From positions 1,984,001 through 2,048,000 of the forward strand of contig NZ_CP047355.1 in NCBI RefSeq assembly GCF_030408815.1: 64,000 bases of DNA, read 5' to 3'. Below the pieces are notes generated by a model. It worked only from the letters and a program-made list of their open reading frames with translations, did not search any database and was not told the DNA's origin. Below are positions 16,829-27,213 of this stretch, piece after piece. Each line of letters begins with the position of its first letter. Position 1 is the first letter of the stretch. Position numbers and translations under genes: made by a program. This DNA comes from Corynebacterium freiburgense. Its GTDB lineage: Bacteria; Actinomycetota; Actinomycetes; Mycobacteriales; Mycobacteriaceae.

Positions 16829-16858
16829 ATTGGGGGCAGCGTGAAAGCTACCCCCAAT
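16829..16858 (-). terminator. Intrinsic terminator of ileS
   Basis: The stem is made by ATTGGGGGCAGC (16829-16840) and GCTACCCCCAAT (16847-16858) with a 6-nt loop and one mismatch. On the minus strand it is followed by a T-rich run (TTTTTTATTTTC), a classical rho-independent terminator about 10 nt after the ileS stop. Confidence 0.88.
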
Positions 16859-16868
16859 GTCAAGTGAT

Positions 16869-19800
16869 TTAGACTTTTTGCAATGTAGCAGTCACGCCAT
16901 CGATTACAGCAAGCCCATCCACGGGTTCGGATTTAACTTCAAAAGAAGTAGCTAATACTTCTCCAGCGATAACGTCGCGATGGCGTTCAGCCCACTCCTG
17001 CTTATCCATAGGCACTCCGAGAACCACTGCAATACGATCAGAAACCTCAAAGCCAGAGCTCTTTCGAGCATCCTGCAGACCACGGATCACATCCGCTGCC
17101 CAACCTTCAGCCTCTAGTTCTTCGGTGACATTTCGGTCTAAAAGTACCAGACCTTCAACACCTTCGATTTGCGCAGTGGATTCTGGATCCGCAACAACCA
17201 AACGCTCGGTAAATTCGCCTTCCTGAAGCGTAATGCCATCGGCGACGACCGTGGCGTCGATACGCTCATACTGGCCAGCCTTTACCGCCTTAATTACGCG
17301 TTGAACATCTTTACCAAGCCGCGGACCCGCTACCCGAGCATTGACCACTACTTCAAAGTGACCAATGGACTGAACATCATCGGTAAGCACAACGTCTTTA
17401 ACATTGACCTCATCTTGAATAATGTAGGCAAATGGCTCTAAACGCCCCGACTCCGGCAACGCCACCGTCAATTTGGGCAATGGTAGGCGATTACGCAATT
17501 TATGAGACTTCCGCACTGACGAAGCCGCCGAACAAACACTCCGGACCTCATCCATAGTGCGAACAAGCGCATCATCAACAGGGAACTCATCCGGGCGAGG
17601 GTAATCCGTTAAATGCACCGAACGCCCGCCGGTAAGACCACGCCAAATCACCTCAGTAGCCATAGGCAAAAGCGGTGCCGCGACACGTGTAAGGGTTTCC
17701 AATACGGTGTAAAGCGTATTGAATGCCTCGGGGTGTTCATTATCACCAATCCAGAAGCGATCACGAGAACGACGAACATACCAATTGGTCAGCGCATCAC
17801 AGAACCAGCGCACCTCATCACAGGCACGGGCAATATCAGACTGGTCCAAAGCCTCCTGACAAGCCGCAACGAGATGGTGCAGTTTAGCAAGAATATAGCG
17901 ATCCAATACATTAGTGGAATCGGTAGACCACTCAGCCGGCTTCGATGAATACAGCTGCAAGAAAGTGTAAGCATTCCACATTGGCAGAAGCGCTTGACGA
18001 ACACCCTCACGAATGCCCTGTTCAGTAACGATTAAATTGCCACCACGCAAAATTGGCGAACTCATAAGGAACCAACGCATCGCGTCAGAACCATCACGAT
18101 CAAACACTTCATTAACATTTGGATAGTTGCCCTTGGACTTTGACATTTTCAGTCCGTCATCACCAAGTACAATGCCATGCGCCACAACCTTCTTATAGGA
18201 AGGACAATCAAATAACGCTGTGGCAAGCACATGCATGGTGTAGAACCAGCCACGGGACTGACCAGAATACTCAACAATAAAGTCCGCCTGATTATGAGTA
18301 TCAAACCAATCTTTATTGGCAAATGGGTAATGCTTTTGCGCAAATGGCATGGAACCCGACTCAAACCAACAGTCCAGCACCTCAGGAACACGACGCATAG
18401 TGGACTTACCGGTAGGGTCATCAGGATTCGGACGAGTCAGATCATCAATATATGGACGGTGAAGTGATGTTGGGCGCACCCCAAAATCGCGTTCCAACTC
18501 ATCGAGGGAACCATACACATCTACACGCGGATATTCCTCACTATCCGAAACCCACACTGGGATCGGCGAGCCCCAATAACGATTTCGGGAGATATTCCAG
18601 TCACGGGCACCTTCCAACCATTTACCAAACTGACCATCGCGCATATGCGCAGGCATCCATTCAATGTCCTCATGGTTCAGCTCCACCATACGATCTCGGA
18701 ATTCAGTGACCGCCACAAACCATGAAGGCAATGCCATATAGATCAATGGCTCACCAGAACGCCAAGAATGCGGATATGAGTGCTCGATTGTTTGATGGCG
18801 CAAAACCCGCTTCGCAGACTTTAGGTCACGAATAATATCCTTATTGGCGTCAAAGACTAATTTGCCTTCATAGTCTGGGACAAGTGACGTAAATTTGCCA
18901 TCCATATCCACTGGAATAACAACTTCGATACCTACTTTTTCGCAAGCAATCATATCGTCTTCACCAAATGCTGGGGCTTGGTGAACAATACCCGTACCAT
19001 CTTCCGTGGTTACATAATCTGCTGCAATTATTTGGAATGCATTTGGGTGATCTTTGAAATAATCAAAAACCGGTGTGTAGTGCAAACCAACAAGGTCAGA
19101 ACCGACATATTTGGAGATTACTTTATAATCGCCAAATTCTTTTGCATATCCAGCAACAAGATTTTCCGCAAGAAGGAAACGCTGCCCAATAAACTCCTCG
19201 AGGCCACCTTCGCCCGCCTCAATAACCGTATAGGAAACCTCAGGGTGAACCGCGAGCGCCAAGTTTGAAGGTAAGGTCCACGGTGTGGTCGTCCAAGCTA
19301 AAGCATTGACGCCGCGCAGTTCCTCCGGGCCGTCGATAAGCGGCATTGTTACGGTAAGCGCAGGGTCTTGGCGCATTTTATACGAATCATCAAGCCGAGT
19401 TTCCTGATTTGAAAGCGGAGTGTGCTCGGCCCAAGAATATGGCAAGACTCGGAAACCCTGATAGATCAAGCCTTTGTCATACAGGGTTTTAAAAGCCCAC
19501 ATCACGGATTCCATAAAATCCAAATCCATGGTTTTATAGCCGTTTTCAAAATCGACCCAACGAGCCTGCCGAGTTACATAGTTTTTCCATTCCTCGGTAT
19601 ATTCCAGCACAGACTTGGCGCAATACTCATTGAACTTTTCCAAGCCCATTGCTTCGATTTCACCTTTATCTTTAATGCCTAATTGTTTTTCGGCTTCTAA
19701 TTCCGCAGGCAAACCATGGCAATCCCAGCCAAATACGCGGGCCACTTTTTTACCACGCATTGTTTGATACCGAGGGATGATATCTTTTACATACCCAGTC

Positions 19801-20003
19801 AATAAATGCCCATAATGGGGCAATCCATTTGCAAATGGTGGGCCGTCATAAAAGACAAATTCTGGCGAACCTTCTCGTTGATCTATAGAAGCTTGAAATG
19901 TCTGGTCTTTTTTCCAAAAATCCAGAACATTGCGTTCCATATCAGGGAAACGGTTTGACCCCCCAGTAAGATCCACGCGAGGGTATACACCGCCAACAGC
20001 CAT
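16869..20003 (-). CDS. ileS: Isoleucyl-tRNA synthetase
   Basis: Start set at ATG 20003: AAGGAGA lies 7 nt upstream, and a longer frame opening at 20093 would translate through the T-box leader. The product is 1044 residues, a normal length for the long, zinc-independent eukaryote-like IleRS found in corynebacteria and mycobacteria. It charges tRNA-Ile and edits Val-tRNA-Ile. Class I motifs are present: [13 protein letters not shown] (HIGH) in the first 60 residues and [11 protein letters not shown] (KMSKS) near residue 600. The editing CP1 domain lies in between. The C-terminal anticodon-binding region ([11 protein letters not shown]) follows. The gene is expressed from its own leader and ends at a strong terminator. 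Confidence 0.96.
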   Translation of the reverse strand: MAVGGVYPRVDLTGGSNRFPDMERNVLDFWKKDQTFQASIDQREGSPEFVFYDGPPFANGLPHYGHLLTGYVKDIIPRYQTMRGKKVARVFGWDCHGLPAELEAEKQLGIKDKGEIEAMGLEKFNEYCAKSVLEYTEEWKNYVTRQARWVDFENGYKTMDLDFMESVMWAFKTLYDKGLIYQGFRVLPYSWAEHTPLSNQETRLDDSYKMRQDPALTVTMPLIDGPEELRGVNALAWTTTPWTLPSNLALAVHPEVSYTVIEAGEGGLEEFIGQRFLLAENLVAGYAKEFGDYKVISKYVGSDLVGLHYTPVFDYFKDHPNAFQIIAADYVTTEDGTGIVHQAPAFGEDDMIACEKVGIEVVIPVDMDGKFTSLVPDYEGKLVFDANKDIIRDLKSAKRVLRHQTIEHSYPHSWRSGEPLIYMALPSWFVAVTEFRDRMVELNHEDIEWMPAHMRDGQFGKWLEGARDWNISRNRYWGSPIPVWVSDSEEYPRVDVYGSLDELERDFGVRPTSLHRPYIDDLTRPNPDDPTGKSTMRRVPEVLDCWFESGSMPFAQKHYPFANKDWFDTHNQADFIVEYSGQSRGWFYTMHVLATALFDCPSYKKVVAHGIVLGDDGLKMSKSKGNYPNVNEVFDRDGSDAMRWFLMSSPILRGGNLIVTEQGIREGVRQALLPMWNAYTFLQLYSSKPAEWSTDSTNVLDRYILAKLHHLVAACQEALDQSDIARACDEVRWFCDALTNWYVRRSRDRFWIGDNEHPEAFNTLYTVLETLTRVAAPLLPMATEVIWRGLTGGRSVHLTDYPRPDEFPVDDALVRTMDEVRSVCSAASSVRKSHKLRNRLPLPKLTVALPESGRLEPFAYIIQDEVNVKDVVLTDDVQSIGHFEVVVNARVAGPRLGKDVQRVIKAVKAGQYERIDATVVADGITLQEGEFTERLVVADPESTAQIEGVEGLVLLDRNVTEELEAEGWAADVIRGLQDARKSSGFEVSDRIAVVLGVPMDKQEWAERHRDVIAGEVLATSFEVKSEPVDGLAVIDGVTATLQKV

Positions 20004-20039
20004 CTTGAATGTCTCCTTGCAATAAGTTTCAAATACTTG

Positions 20040-20195
20040 TTGCTGGGACGCACCAATGGCGCGCGGTACCACCCGGCTTGAATGTACAAACACTCCACTT
20101 CATTTTATGGGTCTATCACGGTCCCAACCGTCCGGTTCTAATAAGCAATTATGCCGTTCTTCCGGAAGCTCCCCGGTGATTGCCGGATCAACGCT
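20040..20195 (-). promoter_or_regulatory. T-box riboswitch leader of ileS (isoleucine, translational type)
   Basis: On the minus strand the leader contains GGGTGGTACCGCG (around 20062-20074), the invariant T-box antisequestrator sequence whose UGG pairs with the uncharged tRNA acceptor end. Further 5' lies CCGGCAATCACCGG, the ultra-short Stem I with specifier ATC at 20178-20180, matching isoleucine, followed by the GGGGAGCTTCCGGAAGAACG stretch known from actinobacterial ileS leaders. No poly-U terminator occurs before the ileS ribosome-binding site, so control is probably by sequestering the AAGGAGA at the start of translation. High uncharged tRNA-Ile would then open the site. Confidence 0.93.
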
Positions 20196-20201
20196 GTACG
20201 A

Positions 20202-20207
20202 AGTATA
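20202..20207 (-). promoter_or_regulatory. Candidate -10 box of the ileS leader
   Basis: TATACT on the minus strand, placed just 5' of the T-box elements, would start the transcript near 20195. It overlaps the last codons region of the small upstream gene (stop at 20210). No clear -35 hexamer was found. Confidence 0.45.
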
Positions 20208-20209
20208 GC

Positions 20210-20365
20210 TTAGCGCTTCGTACGAATAACATCCCAAATCCACAGGATAAAACCTGTTGCCGCGACCACAATCAATAAATATGACCAAATATCAGATTCA
20301 GATTGCACGGCAATAACTAGTAGCACAAGTGCCACAAGTGCACATAGAACAGCAACTGTAAGCAC
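20210..20365 (-). CDS. 51-residue membrane protein between wag31 and ileS
   Basis: This frame is shorter than most ORF cut-offs. It starts at GTG 20365 with GAAGGGAGA 6 nt upstream, a strong ribosome-binding site, and ends at TAA 20210-20212. The product starts VLTVAVLCALVALVLLVIAV, a first transmembrane helix, then a short QSESDIW loop, a second helix (SYLLIVVAATGFILWIW) and a basic end DVIRTKR. Two helices plus a positively charged C-terminus indicate an inner-membrane hairpin protein. Corynebacteria generally carry a small membrane gene at this position, but no function is known to me. It follows the wag31 terminator, so it depends on read-through or an internal promoter not seen. Confidence 0.75.
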   Translation of the reverse strand: MLTVAVLCALVALVLLVIAVQSESDIWSYLLIVVAATGFILWIWDVIRTKR

Positions 20366-20384
20366 CTAGTGTCTCCCTTCACAT

Positions 20385-20416
20385 GAAAAGGCCCTACAGC
20401 ACTTGCTGAAGGGCCT
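20385..20416 (-). terminator. Intrinsic terminator of wag31
   Basis: On the minus strand AGGCCCTTCAGCA pairs with TGCTGTAGGGCCT (20389-20416) and is followed by TTTTC. It stands 12 nt after the wag31 stop codon. Confidence 0.85.
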
Positions 20417-20428
20417 AGACGCTAAAGA

Positions 20429-21292
20429 TTAGTTATCGTCAGCGCCATGCGGTGCCGCAGTACCCCGAGTGGAAAGCTCTTCAAGCTGGCTTTCAAGATA
20501 TGTCTTAAGACGAGTACGGTACTCACGTTCGAAGGTCCGGAGTTCGGCAATTCGGCCTTCCAGAGCAGACTGCTGCTTCTTTACAGTAGCCATAATTTCG
20601 GTGTGCTTACGCTCAGCATCAGCCTGAAGCGCATTAGCTTTATCCTCGGCTTGGCGAATTTGAGCTTCTGCTCGTTCGGTAGCTTCAAGAATCATTGCTG
20701 TGGAGTCTTGCTTAGCTTTAGCAAGCATTGCCTCAGACTTCTCAGTCGCATCCGCAACCTTAGTTGAAGCCTCATTATTAGCGCGGGCAATCGTGCGCTC
20801 AGAAGCAACATTGGCTTGCGCAACGGTACGCTCAGCTTCAGCACGGGCAGTCTCTAGCATGTTATGAGATTCCGCGCGCGCATCACTAGTGAGGCGATCT
20901 GCCATTTCTTGCGCCAAACCAAGCACACGGGCAGCCTGCAAGTTCGTATCCGCACTCGGCTCCGGAACCTTATGTTCCTCAACCCATTTAGCCTGCTTGG
21001 CTTCGAATTCGGCACGCAATTCAGACTCAAGTTCAGAGCGAATGCGCTGGCGGATTGCAGCTTCATCCACCTGCGGCACTGCAGCAATGGGGGCGGGACC
21101 GCCTCCCTGAGCGAGTTCAGCGCGGAGTTCGTCAACCTGCTGGCGCAGATCGTGATTCTCTTCGTGAAGCTGGCCGAGGGTGTCTTCCACCAGATCGAGG
21201 AACTGGTCGACCTCGTCCTCGTTATAGCCACGCTTTCCAATCGGCGGCTTGCTGAAAGCCACGTTGTGCACTTCAGCTGGAGTCAGCAGCAT
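20429..21292 (-). CDS. wag31: DivIVA-family polar growth scaffold Wag31
   Basis: 287 residues. The membrane-binding N-terminal DivIVA domain ([40 protein letters not shown]) is followed by a coiled coil ([18 protein letters not shown]), a Pro/Gly linker, and a second long Ala/Glu/Arg coiled coil from about residue 110 to 265. In corynebacteria and mycobacteria this protein assembles at cell poles and recruits the elongation machinery; it is essential for rod growth. Cone-shaped self-assembly depends on the coiled coils seen here. It starts at ATG 21292 and is the last gene of the dcw-associated block, with its own terminator. The upstream 255 bp probably carries its promoter. Confidence 0.96.
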   Translation of the reverse strand: MLLTPAEVHNVAFSKPPIGKRGYNEDEVDQFLDLVEDTLGQLHEENHDLRQQVDELRAELAQGGGPAPIAAVPQVDEAAIRQRIRSELESELRAEFEAKQAKWVEEHKVPEPSADTNLQAARVLGLAQEMADRLTSDARAESHNMLETARAEAERTVAQANVASERTIARANNEASTKVADATEKSEAMLAKAKQDSTAMILEATERAEAQIRQAEDKANALQADAERKHTEIMATVKKQQSALEGRIAELRTFEREYRTRLKTYLESQLEELSTRGTAAPHGADDN

Positions 21293-21320
21293 GGACGGTT
21301 CCCTTCGCGTGTCGTTTCAA

Positions 21321-21336
21321 AGCCCCGAATGAGGGG
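21321..21336 (-). terminator. Small GC hairpin upstream of wag31
   Basis: GCCCC/GGGGC with a 6-nt loop, followed by TTTG on the minus strand, in the 255-bp gap between yggT and wag31. It may end yggT transcription or form part of the wag31 leader (it is 29 nt before the wag31 start). The rest of the gap has no supported gene. Confidence 0.4.
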
Positions 21337-21547
21337 CCCTTTAGCTTCAGGGGGGACCCTAAAGCGCTTTGTTTTAGATAGTCGCAAGTGTAACCCAATT
21401 GAAACCCTTGCGCACTGCTTTACATAGCTCATTGTTCCCTGAATGCCCGTGATTGACAACTGAAACCCATAAAGATGGTGCACAAGATAGCGGGTAATAC
21501 GCGCTCAACTCACTACATTTACCCCCGGAAAATCCCCCCGAATATTT

Positions 21548-21835
21548 TTAATAAGCCCTGTTCAGGAGGATCTGAACCAATTGAAGGCCAAAAAACAGCA
21601 CCAATACTGAAACGTCTAGCGCAACCGAACCCATACGTACGGGAGGAATCACGCGGCGCAGCGCCTTCACCGGCGGGTCCGTAATGACGAAAATGGGTTC
21701 CGCTATCATTACGAACCAGCGGGGCGGACGAAAATTACGTGAAAATGATTGGATCATCTCAATCAAAATGCGCGCAATTAATAAGAAAATGAAGATATCG
21801 ATGATGATCGACAACGAAATAATAAGATAGTTCAC
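21548..21835 (-). CDS. yggT: YggT family membrane protein
   Basis: 95 residues starting at GTG 21835. There are two hydrophobic helices (IISLSIIIDIFIFLLIARIL near the start; VALDVSVLVLFFGLQLVQIL near the end) separated by a basic segment (FSRNFRPPRWF) and the family motif ITDPPVKALRRVIPPVRMG. YggT proteins lie next to sepF and divIVA in Gram-positive dcw clusters and are linked to envelope or osmotic functions; the exact role is unsettled. The gene stands between sepF, which ends in a strong terminator, and wag31. Confidence 0.92.
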   Translation of the reverse strand: MNYLIISLSIIIDIFIFLLIARILIEMIQSFSRNFRPPRWFVMIAEPIFVITDPPVKALRRVIPPVRMGSVALDVSVLVLFFGLQLVQILLNRAY

Positions 21836-21858
21836 GTTATTGAGCCTAACGCAAAACG

Positions 21859-21889
21859 AAAGTCACCATGCGTTCTGCATGGTGACTTT
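21859..21889. terminator. Intrinsic terminator after sepF
   Basis: A perfect 13-bp stem, AAAGTCACCATGC with GCATGGTGACTTT, and a 5-nt loop; on the minus strand it is followed by TTTCGTTTTG. It separates sepF from yggT. Confidence 0.88.
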
Positions 21890-21911
21890 CATGGGAAAAG
21901 GGATATTACTG

Positions 21912-22322
21912 CTAACGGATCGCGCGCTCTAGTTCGATTGTGCTAACTGAAGCACCCTCGGGAACAATGGCAAAAACTCTACTATCCAGCTGTCGCATTG
22001 TGCCCCGCAGAGCAAAACATAGACCAGAAGCGAAGTCCACAATACGACGTGGAATACCGCTAGCTGCCCCGCTCATATCAAACACAACCGCGTCTCCATC
22101 ACGGAATGGCTCAGCTACAGCCGTGCAGTCATCGAAAGTTTGTGTGCGCACATAGACAATATTCGGCGCATAAGAACGAGACACCGTCTCGCGGTATGAA
22201 TAGTTTTCCACAGGCTTATAGGCCGCACCACTACGAGGATCTACGGTGTAGTCGTCCTCGTAATAGCTATCCATAGGGGCGTCAAGACCGAAGAATTCCT
22301 TGATTTTCTGCAGTTGCGTCAT
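21912..22322 (-). CDS. sepF: SepF, FtsZ membrane anchor
   Basis: 136 residues. The N-terminal amphipathic/acidic part (TQLQKIKEFFGLDAPMDSYY, then EDDYTVDP) provides membrane binding. The conserved C-terminal SepF core (about residues 55-136) contains VVFDMSGAASGIPRRIVDFA and SGLCFALRGTMRQL and ends FAIVPEGA. In Actinobacteria, which lack FtsA and ZipA, SepF is the essential tether that binds the FtsZ C-terminal tail (here PSFLR, in the gene two positions upstream). Starts at ATG 22322. Transcription ends at the 13-bp hairpin. Confidence 0.95.
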   Translation of the reverse strand: MTQLQKIKEFFGLDAPMDSYYEDDYTVDPRSGAAYKPVENYSYRETVSRSYAPNIVYVRTQTFDDCTAVAEPFRDGDAVVFDMSGAASGIPRRIVDFASGLCFALRGTMRQLDSRVFAIVPEGASVSTIELERAIR

Positions 22323-22377
22323 TGTGTTGTAATCCTTTTCCGTTGTGCAACATTACGTTGTGCGTCATTCGCTTGTC

Positions 22378-23070
22378 CTACCGTAAAACGCGTTGCCCCA
22401 TGATCCCGGTTCCGACACGCACGATTGTCGAACCTGCTGAAATTGCTTGTTCTAAGTCTTGCGACATTCCGGCGCTAAAATCCAACGAATCTCCATAACA
22501 AGCGCACAATTTATCAAACATTCTTCGTGCACGATCGAACGAATTATCCCCTACGGGAAGTACGCACATAAGTCCGACAAATTCGAGATATTGTGCCTCA
22601 GAAATAACTTCTGCAAGCGTTTCTATTTCAGCCTCTTGTGCACCACCGCGCGCAATATTCCCATCCATACTCATTTGCACCATGCATCCCAATGGCCCCT
22701 TACGTTGCCCACGATCGATCGCAAGACCAGCACCTTTATTTAAGGAATGCGCTAGTTTGAGCGAATCGACAGATTGCACTGTAGTTGCCCAACGTGCAAC
22801 AGAATTCGCTTTTTTGGTTTGCACTTGGCCAATCATATGGAAATTCATTTCCGGTAGCAAAGTTGCTTTTTCTCTGGCCTCTTGATCTTTATTTTCCCCA
22901 ACCTCACGAATACCTAACTCGAACAGCAACTCGATATCTTCTATTGGGTGATGTTTTGTCACTGGAAGTAACTTTATTTCATCCGGATTCCTACCCGCAG
23001 TATGAGCGGCTCGCTCAATACGCCCGCGAACGAGTGTGAGATTTGCTACCAATTCATCGCGGCGATTCAT
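22378..23070 (-). CDS. PLP homeostasis protein (YggS/PLPBP family)
   Basis: Start chosen at ATG 23070, which overlaps the stop of the preceding gene as ATGA; a GTG three codons upstream is possible. The ~230-residue protein has the alanine-racemase-like TIM barrel of YggS. LLPVTKHHP contains the PLP-binding Lys near residue 37, IREVGENKDQEA follows, and the FHMIGQVQTKKAN motif marks the substrate/phosphate side. The end, STIVRVGTGIMGQR, is the usual phosphate-binding SxxVRxGxxIxG. Family members bind pyridoxal phosphate and buffer its level rather than catalyse a known reaction. Co-transcribed with pgeF in the ftsZ-sepF interval, the standard actinobacterial order. Confidence 0.93.
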   Translation of the reverse strand: MNRRDELVANLTLVRGRIERAAHTAGRNPDEIKLLPVTKHHPIEDIELLFELGIREVGENKDQEAREKATLLPEMNFHMIGQVQTKKANSVARWATTVQSVDSLKLAHSLNKGAGLAIDRGQRKGPLGCMVQMSMDGNIARGGAQEAEIETLAEVISEAQYLEFVGLMCVLPVGDNSFDRARRMFDKLCACYGDSLDFSAGMSQDLEQAISAGSTIVRVGTGIMGQRVLR

Positions 23071-23786
23071 TGGAGCCACACTAGTCCCGCTTGACGGCCA
23101 GTTTTCCCATCACGCCTATAGGAAAACATCGCCTCATCTTCAATAGTGCACCGCGGATCGGCGTCAATTGCCATCACGCCCAGGGCCAGCAATTGGCGGA
23201 TAATACCTTTCCTAATGTCTAACCCACTTGTGCCCTGCTTTGTAGTAACACGAGCCCCAGGTAGATGTTTTTCTACATCTTCAGCCATTGCCTCAGGCAC
23301 TTCATAGCGCGCACCAGATGCGGCGGGGCCAAGTAGTGCGTGAATCTGGTATGGCTTTGCACCAAGCCCAAGCATTGCCTGCACCGTTTTTTCTACAATT
23401 CCATTTCTAGCGCCGATGCGACCGGCATGTACAGCTGCAACCACTCCTGCTTCAGTATCAGAAAGTAGTACAGGCACACAGTCTGCAGTAAGTACTGCTA
23501 AAGCTAAACCTTTGGTGGTTGTTACCAAGGCATCGGTTGCTTCCACAGGTTGGGCTTGGGGTTCTGATACTACGGTCACAGTATTTGTATGAAGTTGTTC
23601 CATCCATACAATATTGGTTTCTGGCAAACCAAGAACCCTGGCGAGCCGCGCGCGGTTTGCACGCACCGCTTCCGGGGCGTCGTCAACATGGTCGCCTAAA
23701 TTAAAGGAATCATACGGATAACGGGAAACCCCGCCGGCACGGGTAGTAAATACCTTGCGGACGGGGCGATCATGTATTGTGCCCAT
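23067..23786 (-). CDS. pgeF: Laccase-domain protein PgeF/YfiH (peptidoglycan editing factor)
   Basis: 239 residues of the DUF152/YfiH multicopper-oxidase-like family. Metal ligands of the active site are visible: LHTNTV (near residue 66), the ADC of LTADCVPVLL (near residue 105) and the HAG of VAAVHAGRIG (near residue 124). Relatives hydrolyse adenosine/purine nucleosides, and E. coli PgeF prevents incorporation of serine instead of alanine into peptidoglycan precursors, which would suit this position among mur genes. Starts at ATG 23786, 4 nt after the ftsZ stop, and overlaps yggS by ATGA. Confidence 0.9.
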   Translation of the reverse strand: MGTIHDRPVRKVFTTRAGGVSRYPYDSFNLGDHVDDAPEAVRANRARLARVLGLPETNIVWMEQLHTNTVTVVSEPQAQPVEATDALVTTTKGLALAVLTADCVPVLLSDTEAGVVAAVHAGRIGARNGIVEKTVQAMLGLGAKPYQIHALLGPAASGARYEVPEAMAEDVEKHLPGARVTTKQGTSGLDIRKGIIRQLLALGVMAIDADPRCTIEDEAMFSYRRDGKTGRQAGLVWLQ

Positions 23787-23790
23787 ACAG

Positions 23791-25002
23791 TTATCGTAGG
23801 AAACTAGGCACTCCTAGGTCATCTTCATCATTATGATTCCGGGAATCATTGCCGGTAAACATGCCCCCATGCTGTAGCCGATTCCGTGCCTCACCTGCGC
23901 GTGCCTCATATGCCCGAGGCGCAGGTGCGGGGGTTGGTTCTTCCTCAACATCAGCAAAAAGAGATTCCCGTGGCGCCGGTGTCGGGTTTTCCGGTTCCTT
24001 TTCAAGCGGCTTTTCAGCTTTTTTATTGAGCTGGGTGACTGTTGCTGCATTATTCGTTGCCGGATCAAACCCTGCGGCAATTACCGTTACGCGGATTTCA
24101 TCGCCTAGGTTGTCATCGATAATGGTGCCGAAAATAAGGTTTACATCATCATCGGCCAGTTCTTTTACGCAGTGCGCAGCCTCATTGACTTCCTGCAGGC
24201 CAAGGTCGGAGCCTCCAGCAAATGATAGAAGAACACCCTTGGCACCAGCCATTGTAGATTCCAATAATGGAGAATTCACGGCCTGTTCAGCTGCCGCTCG
24301 GGCACGGTTTTCCCCACGGGCTGAGCCAATGCCCATAAGTGCAGAACCTGCGTCTTGCATAACAGAACGCACGTCGGCAAAGTCAACATTAATAACGCCT
24401 GGGGTGGTAATCAGGTTTGTAATGCCCTGCACACCATCATGAAGTACTTGGTCGGCATTTCGGAATGCATCCACCAAAGACATATTTGGTTCACCAAGCT
24501 GCATAAGCCGATCGTTTGGAATAACAATAAGGGTATCGCAAACTTCACGCAGGGCTTCGATACCTTCTTCGGCTTGCCGAGCACGGCGATTACCTTCAAA
24601 GCTAAAGGGGCGGGTAACTACACCGACGGTCAGCGCGCCAAGTTTTTTGGCGATATTAGCGACGACCGGCGCCGCACCGGTCCCAGTTCCGCCGCCTTCA
24701 CCTGCGGTAACAAAGACCATATCTGCGCCACGAAGGGTCTCTTCGATTTCGCTTTTATGGTCTTCCGCTGAGGTCCGACCCACCTCAGGGTTTGCGCCAG
24801 CACCGAGGCCACGGGTTGCTTCACGTCCGATATCCAGTTTGACTTCGGCATCGGAGAACATCAGCGCTTGGGAGTCCGTATTGACGGCGATAAATTCGAC
24901 GCCCTTCAACCCCTCTTCGATCATGCGGTTTACAGCGTTTGCGCCGCCACCACCGACACCGACAACCTTGATTACGGCGAGGTAATTGTTCGGAGAGGTC
25001 AT
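23791..25002 (-). CDS. ftsZ: Cell division tubulin FtsZ
   Basis: 403 residues. The GTPase domain includes [14 protein letters not shown] and the tubulin signature GGGTGTG at residues 103-109. The T7 loop synergy region ([20 protein letters not shown]) completes the site in the next subunit. After about residue 315 there is a variable acidic/proline linker and the conserved C-terminal tail [10 protein letters not shown] that binds SepF. FtsZ forms the septal ring. The gene has a 163-bp upstream gap after ftsQ that can hold its own promoter, as in other corynebacteria. Start ATG 25002. Confidence 0.98.
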   Translation of the reverse strand: MTSPNNYLAVIKVVGVGGGGANAVNRMIEEGLKGVEFIAVNTDSQALMFSDAEVKLDIGREATRGLGAGANPEVGRTSAEDHKSEIEETLRGADMVFVTAGEGGGTGTGAAPVVANIAKKLGALTVGVVTRPFSFEGNRRARQAEEGIEALREVCDTLIVIPNDRLMQLGEPNMSLVDAFRNADQVLHDGVQGITNLITTPGVINVDFADVRSVMQDAGSALMGIGSARGENRARAAAEQAVNSPLLESTMAGAKGVLLSFAGGSDLGLQEVNEAAHCVKELADDDVNLIFGTIIDDNLGDEIRVTVIAAGFDPATNNAATVTQLNKKAEKPLEKEPENPTPAPRESLFADVEEEPTPAPAPRAYEARAGEARNRLQHGGMFTGNDSRNHNDEDDLGVPSFLR

Positions 25003-25165
25003 AAGAGGTTGACTCGCCTTTCTTCTTTATTGATGAGTGCTAAACATGCCTACCAGCAAGTAGGGACCTATTTATCATGAGTGAAAACGCACGTAAATTG
25101 TGAGACATTTAGGGGCGTGTCGGTACATTAAACCTTTACTTTAAAGTTGTTGAACTGCGAAAACA

Positions 25166-25816
25166 CTACTTCACTGTGACTTGGATAGGGTCACTTACAT
25201 TCCAGTGTTGCCCTTCCCGCTGAAGTACAATTCGCGTGGCCACAGCCTTATCGTGGTTGTTTTCTGGCGCCCCCCACTCAACTGTTCGCCCATCATCAAA
25301 CACGAGTGTGACGCTATATGGGTCTGGCACTTCAAATGCAACAATTTCTTCTGGAAGATCACTCAGTGATTCGATAATTTCACCAAGTTTGCCAAAAAGT
25401 TCAGCATCGTCTTCTTTTGTCCCTCGAATCTCGATTGATCCGGGTGGAGGTGTATCGATCAAAAATGCGGTTCCCGTGCGATCAATAAGATGCTCGCCGT
25501 CTTTGCGTTTTACATACATAACGGCTTGCCGCTCGTGGACTTCAATAGCCACCGTGTCAGGCCAAGAGCGCACCACCGTCGCTTTGGCTATCCACGGCAG
25601 CGTTGCGACGTCATTTGCCGCGCGGCGGGCATCAATGCTTGCGAGGTTATCCCCCCCACGAAGCTTTGATGCCTCAATAATCTCTTCCGTGCTTGTCACT
25701 TCTTGCCCCCGCACCTCAAAATTCTTCACACTGAATAGCGGGGTGAAATACACAACAACTACCGCAGCGATAATAAGAAGCACTGCGGTAAGCACATAAA
25801 AGATTCTTCGATTCAC
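25166..25816 (-). CDS. ftsQ: Division protein FtsQ
   Basis: 216 residues: a very short cytoplasmic N-terminus, one membrane helix ([19 protein letters not shown], about residues 6-24), then a POTRA domain ([20 protein letters not shown] through the GGDNLASID and [20 protein letters not shown] motifs) and the FtsQ/DivIB beta domain ending in [11 protein letters not shown]. FtsQ links FtsL/FtsB-type proteins to FtsW/FtsI in the divisome. It starts at GTG 25816, overlapping the murC stop as GTGA, and is the last gene of the tightly coupled mur/fts run before the ftsZ promoter region. Confidence 0.95.
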   Translation of the reverse strand: MNRRIFYVLTAVLLIIAAVVVVYFTPLFSVKNFEVRGQEVTSTEEIIEASKLRGGDNLASIDARRAANDVATLPWIAKATVVRSWPDTVAIEVHERQAVMYVKRKDGEHLIDRTGTAFLIDTPPPGSIEIRGTKEDDAELFGKLGEIIESLSDLPEEIVAFEVPDPYSVTLVFDDGRTVEWGAPENNHDKAVATRIVLQREGQHWNVSDPIQVTVK

Positions 25817-27207
25817 CTGAGTTCGTTAAGTATTTCTGGTCCGAGCATTGTCACACTTCCAGCGCCCATTGTAAGCACAAGATCCCCAGATCTTGCGATT
25901 TCCGCGACACGTTTTGGAACTTCATCAAACTTAGCTACATAGTGCGCATTGATTTTATCGGCGATAATGCGGCCATCAACTCCGGGTACTGGTTCTTCGC
26001 GTGCACCGTAAATATCCATGACAATAACTTCATCAGCAATGGAAAGCGCTTGAGCGAATTCATTTTGAAATTCAATGGTTCGCGAATATAGATGAGGCTG
26101 GAAAACCACAACCACTCTCCCCTCACCCAAAGTGCGCACTTTTTCCTGAGATGCCTCAAGTACTGCAGCAACTTCAGTGGGGTGGTGTGCATAATCGTCA
26201 ATTATGCGAACATTGGCGTACTTTCCTTTTGTAATAATTCCCACAAAACTAAAACGACGCCGCACACCAGTAAAACCACTTAAACCATAGCCAAGTTCTT
26301 CCAGATCCCCTCCGGCTAAGACACCAGCAAGCAGTGCCGCGGCACCATTGAGCGCCATATGCTTACCAGGCACCTGTAAATCTATTTCTACTTTTGAATC
26401 ACCGATTGTGACTGTAAAAGACGCACCAAATACTGTTGGCCGAAAATCTGAAATTCGAGCATCACAATGTTCGGCCATGCCATAGGTTTTTACTGCAATA
26501 CCCTTTGCTTTACAGCGCTCACCAAGCGCCGCAGCATGGGCATCTTCATTGCAAACAATAAGTGTGCCACCAGGCTCAATTCGGTCAGCAAAATCATCGA
26601 AAACCTGAAAATAAGCTTCTGGCGTGGAAAAGAAATCCAAATGATCTGGCTCGATATTTGTAACAACGGCAATGCTAGGGCGGTAGCTCAATAAGGATGC
26701 GTCTGATTCATCCGCTTCAGCAACAAACATATCACCCGAACCATGGTGAGCATTGGTTCCAGCTTTACTTAACTGCCCACCAATAGCAAAACTCGGGTCC
26801 AGGTGCGCCGCTTGCATAGCAACTACCGCCATAGAGGTTGTGGAGGTTTTTCCATGGGTACCCGCAATAAGTATTTGCTTGTACCCTTCCATTAGTTCTG
26901 CTAGTAAATCGCTGCGTCGGATAATTGGAATTCCGGCTTGTTCTGCAGCTACCAGCTCAGGATTGTCCTTAGGTATTGCCGCAAATGAAGTCACCACTGT
27001 AGTTGGGAGCTCACCACTTATAGCGAGGTTTTCACTGCGGTGTCCCACCGCAATATGAGCACCCATTGAGCGGAGTGCAAGGAGTACTCGGGAGTCCTTT
27101 ACATCAGACCCACTCACTACCGCACCGCGAGATAGCAAGATTCCAGCCACACCGGACATTCCAGCGCCACCAATCCCAATGAGGTGGACTCGAGACAAAT
27201 CAGTCAT
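25813..27207 (-). CDS. murC: UDP-N-acetylmuramate-L-alanine ligase
   Basis: 464 residues, the first Mur ligase, adding L-Ala to UDP-MurNAc with ATP. The N-terminal Rossmann domain starts [20 protein letters not shown]. The ATP P-loop is [13 protein letters not shown] near residue 112. [11 protein letters not shown] and [10 protein letters not shown] carry the Mg and substrate ligands. [10 protein letters not shown] near residue 335 is the C-terminal domain signature specific to MurC. Start ATG 27207, 6 nt after murG; its TGA overlaps the ftsQ GTG. Confidence 0.97.
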   Translation of the reverse strand: MTDLSRVHLIGIGGAGMSGVAGILLSRGAVVSGSDVKDSRVLLALRSMGAHIAVGHRSENLAISGELPTTVVTSFAAIPKDNPELVAAEQAGIPIIRRSDLLAELMEGYKQILIAGTHGKTSTTSMAVVAMQAAHLDPSFAIGGQLSKAGTNAHHGSGDMFVAEADESDASLLSYRPSIAVVTNIEPDHLDFFSTPEAYFQVFDDFADRIEPGGTLIVCNEDAHAAALGERCKAKGIAVKTYGMAEHCDARISDFRPTVFGASFTVTIGDSKVEIDLQVPGKHMALNGAAALLAGVLAGGDLEELGYGLSGFTGVRRRFSFVGIITKGKYANVRIIDDYAHHPTEVAAVLEASQEKVRTLGEGRVVVVFQPHLYSRTIEFQNEFAQALSIADEVIVMDIYGAREEPVPGVDGRIIADKINAHYVAKFDEVPKRVAEIARSGDLVLTMGAGSVTMLGPEILNELR

Positions 27208-27213
27208 ATTCCC

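Noticed and set aside
20004..20093. N-terminal 30-residue extension of IleRS
   Set aside because: It translates through the T-box antisequestrator; the ATG at 20003 has its own AAGGAGA and family-typical N-terminus.
20100..20288. 62-codon minus frame upstream of ileS
   Set aside because: It lies over the T-box aptamer, has no ribosome-binding site, and overlaps the better supported 51-residue gene in another frame.
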